From assembly GCF_027744825.2 (NCBI RefSeq), contig NC_071345.1:14385501-14449500 (forward strand): 64,000 bases of DNA. The letters are read 5' to 3'. Below, piece by piece: positions 56,801 to 64,000 of the stretch. How positions within the stretch are numbered: position 1 is the first letter of the stretch; every line of letters begins with the position of its first letter. The position numbers and the translations under genes are program-made. The DNA is from Synchiropus splendidus (lineage: Eukaryota > Chordata > Actinopteri > Syngnathiformes > Callionymidae). A model generated the notes under the pieces. That model did no database searches, was not told the DNA's origin, and worked only from the letters and a program-made list of their open reading frames with translations.

Positions 56801-57620
56801 TCACTATGCCTCTCCCTCTCTCAGTGTGAATTTATCTGGTGCTCACGTGAACAGAGGAGGGGGGGAAAGTCAATAAAAGTCTCTGGCGACAACTGTTTCC
56901 CCATCGCTCTCTTGTCTCCTACTTACATTATCTCTCCTGCTTTGCTTTTCTATTTGTTTATTTGTGGAGGGCGCATCGCTCCTCCCTGCTTCCTCCTCTT
57001 TAAGCTGCGTTTCCTGTTTCGGATCCTCTTTCGTACCTATTCCTCTCAAGAGACGACTATTGATCTGGTTATCCCGCTATCTGCAAGCTCTGAGATTACA
57101 AAATCAGGAAACTGTAGGATCCTTCTTGTGTACAAACATCGACAATGTATTTGAGTTCTTCACAAAGTTATTGTTGAAATTGTATTACAGTTTCTGAATC
57201 AAGAGATGTGAGAGAGCTCTGGGTCTATATGAAGTGTTATCTTGCTCAATCTAATGTGTATCCCTTATTTTAGCATTTCATCACTTTTTTACTATGATAC
57301 TGTGAATATTTTATTATTGTTTCTTTCACAATTTAACTTACAAGAGGTCAGACAGTTTTCATCATGTTGCTAGAAATGTTCACTCATAGGGTTAGGGTCA
57401 TGGTCCCAGGTTTTCATGGATCCAGTCGACAGTTTTGCATCACTGTGTGGTTCTTTAAAACCCTTGAGTCTCCCTTCGTCTCCTATCTTTGATGCAGAAA
57501 TGAAGAAGTTTGGTGAGGTGGTCCCTAGGTCTGGACGTATAGGACCTTTGCGTCCTATGCTGACACTGAAGTCAGGCCTCTGTGTAACATGCTGACACAG
57601 AGGTGTGTCTGTGCAGTAAA
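56801..57620. other. Intergenic sequence with a weak CNE-like patch
   Basis: 57030-57180 is complex (GACTATTGATCTGGTTATCC, CATCGACAATGTATTTGAG) and could be a weak conserved element. The remainder is ordinary. Confidence 0.35.
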
Positions 57621-58016
57621 TACCAAAAATATCAGACTATAGAGTGCACTATTAGCCCCACCCACTAAATTTAAGAGGGAAATTGATCTTGTTCATGGAT
57701 CCACCGTCGAGATTGACTCATGAAACAAACTTGAATCATGAACTCTTCACATCTTTTTTATATGCCTTTTTAACCCGTGTGTCTGAAGTTTCGACACCAC
57801 AGCTGGTCTCAGCCGCTGCTTCTTGTCTCTGGTCCTCCAGGAGATCGGCTCTGATGGCGGAGCCGTGATTTCAATGGTTTGATGTGATGAGGCTCAATAT
57901 TTTGACAGAATGACGTTCTTTAGCCTGTAAAAATTCAGATATTAGCCACGTCGTATCAGCCACAGGGTTCATACTGCAAGAAAAAAGTTGCGTCTTATAG
58001 TCCGGACATTACGGTA
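57621..58016. mobile_element. TIR DNA transposon, TACCGTAAT...TCCGGACTATA-type
   Basis: Left end TACCAAAAATATCAGACTAT and the reverse complement of the right end (TACCGTAATGTCCGGACTAT) align as inverted termini with substitutions. The phrase 'cttatagtccggacattacg' is a hallmark of a common fish MITE group. It is bounded by TA on both sides, compatible with a TA target. About 396 bp, no transposase. Confidence 0.72.
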
Positions 58017-60900
58017 GGCCGTCCTTCCGGGTGAAGTGTTCTGCTGTATGTATTTATTCTTGTAGAAGATGTTCATAATCTTGTGTGACAACTTATAACA
58101 ATGTTTATTTAGTATTGTATTATGATTGTTAATATATATGATATGGTCTTTGAAGGCTTATAAATGCATTGCGATGTCTAATAATGTGTTATAGACAAGT
58201 GCTTGAAGTCAACTGATTTATCTAGGATTCAGTGATGTGAACACTGTTTCCCAGAGAGAATAACAGTTGCCACAAGACCTCTGTCAAGGTTCGATCCGAA
58301 AGGCTGATAAAACTGGAGCCTCCTTGGGACCCGAGTGTCCTCTGGGGGTCCACACTTCCACAGCAGCGCACAGGAGTGATGGCTGTCCCGCCCGGCTGCA
58401 TGACTTGTTCACTCAGCCCCTCCAATATGAGTGTGTCTATTTCAGTCAGCACATCTGTTATTGTCTGATTCTTAAGAAAAAAGTGGTTGAACAGAAGCCT
58501 AATGAAATCAAAGAGCAACACACACAGTAAACAAGCCGCCGGTAAGAAACGCTCTGTGTCAATATTTATCTTCCTGACAGAAAGTCGAAATATGGCATCT
58601 GTCACACATCATCTTCCCTCGCTGCTGTCTTTGAGCAGAGTGGAAAAAGATGGAGGGGGCTACGGTGGGAGGGAGGGGAGGGCTGAGGTGGGGGGTGTTG
58701 GAAATGGTGAAACTAAACTAAAAAGAGAAAATGACTTGGAGTGGAGAAATTTCTGTTCTCCAGATTAGTCATATGCTTATTGAATTTCCAGACATGCTAA
58801 CTGTCGGTTCACTCCAAACGCAATTACGAGCGACAGAATGTGGCACTATGGTTTGGGAGAACGGGACGTGGCACGTTTGGCATTCAAAAACTGAAGTTGA
58901 AAAATGTTATGGCGACATAAGCAGAGAGGGAAAATTCGACAAAGACGACAACAAGACAAAGAAGTGAAATGGATGAGAAGCGTGGAGGGTGCTCATGACT
59001 CACCGAGCCTCTCAAGGGCCTAGACAAGATGGCCTCTTTTGGCTCTCAATACACTTGTACAGAAGTTAAAGGGCCACAATAGCGTCTCTCTGATTCATTA
59101 TTTGTAATTTTTGGACTGTCCCCCTCAAGCGGAACCTACATTTTAATACAACTTGAGAGGCAGGTGGAAGCCACTTTGCAGGCTAGAAACCACCGACTAC
59201 TTGAGGTGTCTCAGAGTGGCTTCAGTAACAGATCTTAAAGCAAAAGGCAGGAGTGACACAAAGGCAAGGTTCTCAGTTGATCTACCTTCACAAGTTACTG
59301 GTGACTGACATGAGTTTGGTTACTCATTGTCCAGATTCTCTTTAAGGTTGAACGTGACATCGAATGAGAGGAATAATGTCAAGACCCCTCCTGTTGTGCT
59401 TTTATTTTGTATGGACACGTCCTTGTTTCCTGTGTGCGCTTTGAGCCTTGACAGATGGGGCACGAGTGGCATCGGCACCTCAGTTTCTCCTTTTGAAACT
59501 AGAAACTGAAGTCAAAAGTTAGCAGCTTCAGAGAGTCGCACCAAACAACAAAACGGATTGGGGGATCCCGAGACGCTTCCAGGCCAGTGAAGAGATATGA
59601 TCCCCCCACCTGGTCCTGGGTCGACCGCTCGGGTCTCCTCTCTGCTGGCCGTGCCTGAAATGCCTCCAAAAGGAAGGAGCATCCTCCTCATGAACCACCT
59701 CAACTGAATCCTCTCAATGCAGAGAAGCAGCGGCTTTATTCCGAGTCTCTCCTGAGTGACAGAACTCCTCACCTTATCTCTAAGGGAGACGCCTGCCGAT
59801 TGTCAGAGAAAACTCATTTCAGCCACTTGCGTATGGGATCTCATTCTTTCAGTCATGACCATAGGTGAGGCTCGGGATGAAGACTTATCGCTAAATAGAG
59901 AGCTTTGCCTTTTGGCTCAGCTCTCTCTTACACACAACAGTGTGGCCAATTAACCTTGTAAAGTAATTTAGTTTAAAAAACTAAGAAAAAAAATGAATGT
60001 GGTTAACTGAAAATTTAAAAAGTTCTTAACTCACAGTCATATTACAAACACAACATAGTACTACAAAGACAGTGATTTGCCAGTGGAGTCAGCCGCATCA
60101 ACAGAAGACCACAGTGCATCTGCCTCGACAGTCCGCCAGGTTTGCTAGCTTGCTCAATGGCCAACTACTTGGCAAAACTACGAGCACTTCACAATAATGT
60201 CTCAAATTGTGCAGCTGTTATTTCCTGTCTAAAAGCTCCATTAACACTGGTCATTGTGAAACAGCAGCCCACCACACGATATTAGGTTATTACACCTGCA
60301 ATCTTACGCCAGGAAGATGGACGTAAATTGTAAAATAATTTCACATCATTTCCAGTGTCTCTCAAAAGTAGACATTTCTCCCCCTCCACCTCCCAAAACC
60401 ACTCTGGATACCGACATGGTGTTCCTTAGCAAACAAATGACAACTTTCCTTCTCAGTATTTACCAAACTGAATCATTTGTTTTTCACAGTGTCTCACCAA
60501 CTGCCATGTCACCTGCAATTGCTTAGTTTTTGGGGGTTTCAGGCCTTATAGAAGGTCCTTCATAAACAGACATTTTTGATGGACATGAACTCGCGTTATT
60601 GCAGTCTTATGCCGAAACATTTCTGTTCAATACCGTTGGAAGCATTTAGGTGAATTAGTGAAACTTAACTTGCTTCACCTTCACCTTGCTCCGGGAAGCC
60701 GCTTCTTCTTGGATAATTTTTGTCTTTCATTTCCGACAAAAATGTCCCAACATTACACGGTGTGTAATGTCCACATCACGAGGCTGTTTGTGACATGGTC
60801 CACGTGACTTTCATGAGGGCACAACCTTTTGGCGGTGGATGTTCTGTCAACTCTGCGTCACTCTGCTTGAACAAATGGATTCACTAACCTTCCGTGAGCG
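58017..60900. other. Intergenic sequence, nothing recognised
   Basis: About 2.9 kb with no supported gene or element. Purine-rich at 58640-58730. A 127-codon minus frame at 58222-58605 and smaller frames have no recognised domain. 59850-59955 is a modestly complex patch. Confidence 0.4.
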
Positions 60901-60904
60901 TGAA

Positions 60905-60924
60905 GATCCATCCATCCATCCATG
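60905..60924. repeat. (CATC)n short repeat
   Basis: Four to five CATC units close to the LINE 3' end. Short tandem repeats at the 3' end are usual for L2/CR1/Rex-type insertions. Confidence 0.75.
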
Positions 60925-60967
60925 TTTTCTCCTGACACATCTGTGATGTATAACAAAAAGTAACATT

Positions 60968-61440
60968 GAATCAGAAAACTTTATTAATCCCAAGGGAAAT
61001 TCTGTTCGTAACATGCTGTGTACACAACATATCACAATAACATAAAAAAGAAATATAAGTGCAAAAAGCCATACAAAAGCGCTTAGAAACAATGTGCAAG
61101 AAAATGCAGATTCAAGGAAAGAGTGAACAGAAAAACATGCCTGAGAATCTTTCATTGTAATTTTTTCAGGGATGAATTGTACGTTTTTATTGCCACAGGA
61201 AGAAAGGACCTCCTGTGGCGCTCAGTCTTTGAGTTGGGTAGCCTCAGTCTGTTGGTCCATGTGCTTCTGTATTGGACCAGGAGCTGATGGAGGGGGTGGG
61301 TGATGTTGTCCAGGATGCTCCTTAGTTTCAGGAGCATCATTCTCTCCATAACCGGCCCCAAGGAGTCCAGTTTCACCCCCACCACAACACCAGCTTCGCA
61401 GATGTGTTTGTTGAGTCTGTTAGTGTCCGCCACCATTAAT
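60968..61440 (-). pseudogene. Rex1/L2-like LINE 3' end with reverse-transcriptase C-terminus
   Basis: The minus frame 61436-61152 encodes the C-terminal tail of a non-LTR retrotransposon ORF. It runs ADTNRLNKHICEAG, then LDSLGPVMERMMLLKL, ITHPLHQLL, RLRLPNSKTERHRRSF, LPVAIKTYNSS, stop. The order 'xRLNK...SHPLH...RLR.P...ERxRRSFLPxAI' is typical of fish Rex1/L2-clade elements. Downstream lies a short 3' UTR ending in 'cccttgggattaataaag' (minus sense), a tail shared with many teleost LINEs and SINEs. It is 5'-truncated at about 61440, with only about 95 codons left. Confidence 0.85.
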
Positions 61441-61479
61441 TTGAATTGAGTAATACGGATGTTTTTTCACATCATGCGT

Positions 61480-61640
61480 GTCTAACTCAAGGTCCAGGGG
61501 CCAAATCTACCCCACAAACTAATTTCACTTGGCCCACAAAAACATTGAATGCGCAGGGCTGGCTGAAAATCTCAAAGTGTAGACCACGTCCACTGCAAGT
61601 AGCATTGCGGCTCAAAGTTTTGTTCAGTGACTCAAACTGA
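61480..61640. mobile_element. Charlie-like hAT fragment
   Basis: 'gtgtctaactcaaggtccag', 'gggccaaatctaccccac' and 'tttcacttggcccacaaaaa' match the order of the common Charlie-type hAT terminus ('caaactcaaggcccgggggc...atgtggcccgc'). Right boundary approximate. Directly adjacent to the LINE truncation point. Confidence 0.55.
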
Positions 61641-61848
61641 GTCAAAGGCACCTTGTATATAAGGGTTCAGGCAACAAAAAGTGTGTTTCACCCTGAAGTG
61701 AATCTTTTGCGTCAGCACCAACAGAAGCAACAGGTCGTGACACGGGGTGCTAAACTAATATCGCTCTCATCGCAAGGCGCTCAAGGCAGCAATCACAAAG
61801 CTACACGTCTTGGTAATGAGATATAAAGCGTCTTCCTATGTGTCACCA
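61641..61848. other. Intergenic sequence, nothing recognised
   Basis: No supported feature. Confidence 0.35.
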
Positions 61849-61849
61849 G

Positions 61850-62220
61850 CTCTCTCAGGCTTGAGGTTTCTGCTCTCCCTACCATCCTCTGTTTATCCTT
61901 CAATCATCCGGCTCCCTCTTTCCAGCTGGTGATGTCCTTCTCCCACTCCTTCCTCCAGAACATTTTCCCTTTCTTTCATCCTTTTTCCATCTGCTTCCTA
62001 TTCCTCCCACTGCTCTCCTCCGTCCTCCCTCCCTTCTCTTTTGGACATTTCTCTTAGTCCTTTCGGTTTCTCCGTCGCCCCCCTTTCCTCCTCTTTCCCC
62101 TGTGATGAATGAGTCTGTCTGCTGTGTGCAGTTCATATTTACTGAGCAGGGGAGCGCACACTGTCAGTCCCTCTCGCCCTCCACATCTCTATCCCTCCAC
62201 TAAAACGACAGAGGGAGCAA
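61850..62220. repeat. Pyrimidine-rich tract
   Basis: C/T-rich plus strand, strongest at 61915-62105. A CNE-like region follows 0.4 kb later. Confidence 0.6.
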
Positions 62221-62229
62221 GAGGTTACA

Positions 62230-62640
62230 GCGGGATGAAAGGAGGATGGAGGCCGCGGTCAAGAGACCAGCAGTCACGCCGATAACAGCTGGCGCGGCGG
62301 GGGAACAAGTTAGTTTGGCTAGCTTCTTAGCGCTAACATCAGACGTCACGGTGGGAGAGAAATCTTCCTCACCTCCTCAACAGCCTGTCAAAGCAGCGAT
62401 GCAAACAGGGAATAAGCTTCCCTTTATGTGTAGCGCGGCAGCCCACTCTCAGCACTCACCGCAACACAATTTAGTGCCGCTTCACTCCCTTTCCTTTGTA
62501 CAGGCCATGCTTTTAGGCACATTTGTACTTCAGAGGGAAAGCAGTGAGAGCTGCTACCAGCTGCAGCTCACCCAGGGTCCACCAAATCGCCGGTTTCATC
62601 TCCGCCCACACACGTTGGTGTGTTGCGGGAAGTCAAACGG
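62230..62640. other. GC-richer region with a 134-codon frame
   Basis: A plus frame (62246-62650) is alanine/serine/proline-rich at the start with no recognised domain. CpGs are moderately frequent (CTGGCGCGGCGGGG near 62289). It may be an orphan CpG-containing element. Not called as a gene. Confidence 0.3.
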
Positions 62641-62689
62641 TGTGTTTTGACCCGTGCGCTGACCCCCTCGTGAATGAGAGGACTGGATG

Positions 62690-63065
62690 TGGGTCTGCCG
62701 GAGCCCAAAGGGACGGGCCAGGAGCCGACGCAAAGCCCTGCAGAGCCACCATCTCTTCCCACACACTGACCTCAAAGGCCATCCGACGCCAAAATCACAG
62801 CGGTGTGACGACATCAGTGACACCCGGCGCCAACGCACGCAATATGTTCCCTTGCCAAATTGACAAAAATATAGACAGTAAATACAAGGAAGATTGGATG
62901 GCTCAAATGACATCGCCAAAAGAAAATCCTCTCAACTGGACTTTTATAGGATTCAATATGGGGTAATTCAATTTTGGGACAGCAGCCTAAAACACCCCTC
63001 AACTGTCTGTCAAGGGTGCGGAATGAAAATCTATTGGACGGCGGCTTTTGTGAGGAGAAGAAGTG
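62690..63065. promoter_or_regulatory. CNE-like block
   Basis: TGACCTCAAAGGCCATCCG near 62768 (nuclear-receptor-like), GACGACATCAGTGACACC, CCAAATTGACAAAAATATAG near 62857, TTTTATAGGATTCAATATGG near 62941, GGGGTAATTCAATTTTGGG near 62959 and CTATTGGACGGCGGC near 63031. It is repeat-free and stop-poor (a 147-codon plus frame runs into it) but without a domain. Confidence 0.5.
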
Positions 63066-64000
63066 GTAGACTAGATGTTCCTGTTTTATTTATTGATTTG
63101 CAGAAGACATTGGTGGAGTGGTGTGTCTGCGTCGGCGCTTATGAAACATGATGAGCATCAAAACAGAAATGTCATGTCTGGACCTGAGCAGGAGGGTGGC
63201 GAGAAAACTGCTCCAAATTTCATGTCATTCGACTCGTCTTTAGAATCTCACTGCTACAGTGTAAGCTTCTCTGCTGAATCACCTGACACGTCCATGTTGT
63301 GACCTCCATTTCAAGTCCGTGTGTCTGTGTTACATAGACTGGGTCGGTGCCTTAGGAGCTGCATTTTTATCTCAGTTCAGTCTGGACTCAAGGAGGCCCA
63401 CTTTAACTGACACCAATGTCACGGAAGACTTGTATGTAAAAACTAACAGCGGTTGAAAGTCAGATTGTCTGCCACCTACAGGCCATCGTGAAGTAACTTA
63501 TAACACTAGTGTTCTATGCATTAATCTGGATCAACCTACAAAGATTTTTTAACTTTTTTTAAGTATTTTCAAGTGAATTTTAGCAGGTTCCCCTCTTCCT
63601 ACGGTGTGCTTCAAAGTTATTGCGATTCCGTTTTTCTGAATGTATTTTCGTTTTGGAGGTAGCGATTCTGTTTTGGTAAATGTGCTTTTTGGTTTGCAGT
63701 AGTGCTTTTCTTTTGTGTTTGTCCTTTGCCCTTCGGCGCCACCGTATACAAGAGACTCATCACTGGAACCACCAGTTTAGGTCCACATTACTATCCTCTC
63801 TTCACGCTGGTCCATTTAAAGTAAGTAAAGTTGAGCTTAACAAATGAGTCAGGCCACTTCAGCAGGCAGTCAAACAAGATCCACCCCAACAAACCATTTC
63901 TCACAGCCATTTCTCACAGCCTGTTGCTGTGCATTTTGGCCCCAAAACTGGGGCCAAGTTAAAGCCAAGAAGAACTTTATGGTCTTCATTAAACAAGGTC
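63066..64000. other. Intergenic sequence, nothing recognised
   Basis: No supported feature to the end of the window. 'ctgttttggtaaatgtgctt' and 'ccgtttttctgaatgtattt' near 63630-63690 are loosely repetitive. Confidence 0.4.

Noticed and set aside
62246..62966. Two overlapping plus frames of 134 and 147 codons
   Set aside because: Different frames over a GC-richer island and CNE-like block. No domain and no codon-level evidence.

Overview
The window looks like intergenic DNA from a ray-finned fish, probably a teleost. It has many (CA)n and (TA)n microsatellites. It also carries short non-autonomous DNA transposons of hAT and other terminal-inverted-repeat types, a tRNA-derived SINE ending in the tail 'aaagcgctatataaat', and 5'-truncated LINE ends resembling the fish Rex1/L2 and RTE groups. 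Base composition switches between AT-rich stretches and GC/CpG-richer islands. I could not name the species or the locus.

I found no convincing host protein-coding gene in 64 kb. The open frames are short, and the longer ones come from simple repeats, pyrimidine- or purine-rich tracts, or stop-poor non-coding islands. The only recognisable coding sequence is retrotransposon debris: an RTE-like C-terminus near 35.5-35.8 kb and a Rex1/L2-like C-terminus near 61.2-61.4 kb, both on the minus strand. A weak coding-like island at 43.84-44.09 kb (minus) stays unresolved. A CpG-rich block at 20.0-20.5 kb has a good minus-strand splice donor and could be an untranslated first exon; a similar weaker case lies at 3.0-3.2 kb.

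The main content is a series of complex, repeat-free, low-CpG-decay islands of 100-800 bp. They are rich in homeodomain-type TAATTA/ATTA, CCATT and CAATCA words and resemble vertebrate conserved non-coding elements (CNEs). The strongest lie at about 12.5-13.07, 15.5-15.96, 17.23-17.72, 20.98-21.33, 25.95-26.2, 29.0-29.4, 31.8-32.08, 34.54-35.0, 36.8-37.2, 37.9-38.1, 44.56-44.95, 47.4-48.2, 50.0-50.65, 55.98-56.34 and 62.7-63.06 kb. Conservation is inferred from texture only, with no alignment. A gene desert holding many long-range enhancers of a developmental regulator is the simplest reading.

Layout: 0-11 kb is AT-rich with CpG-richer islands at 3, 3.7, 5.8 and 6.5 kb. 11-16 kb holds a MITE, CNE-like blocks and a complete hAT-type MITE. 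17-26 kb holds CNE-like blocks, a possible promoter and a second MITE copy. 26-27 kb holds a polypyrimidine/CNE/polypurine sandwich followed by a 0.4 kb tetranucleotide array with an 88-bp higher-order period. 30-36.5 kb is a transposon-rich stretch with embedded CNE-like blocks. 44-50.6 kb is the densest CNE-like stretch. 48.7-53.4 kb contains a dispersed duplication, a 0.55 kb inverted repeat and a TIR MITE. 54-64 kb has one very strong CNE-like block, a TIR element and a LINE end.
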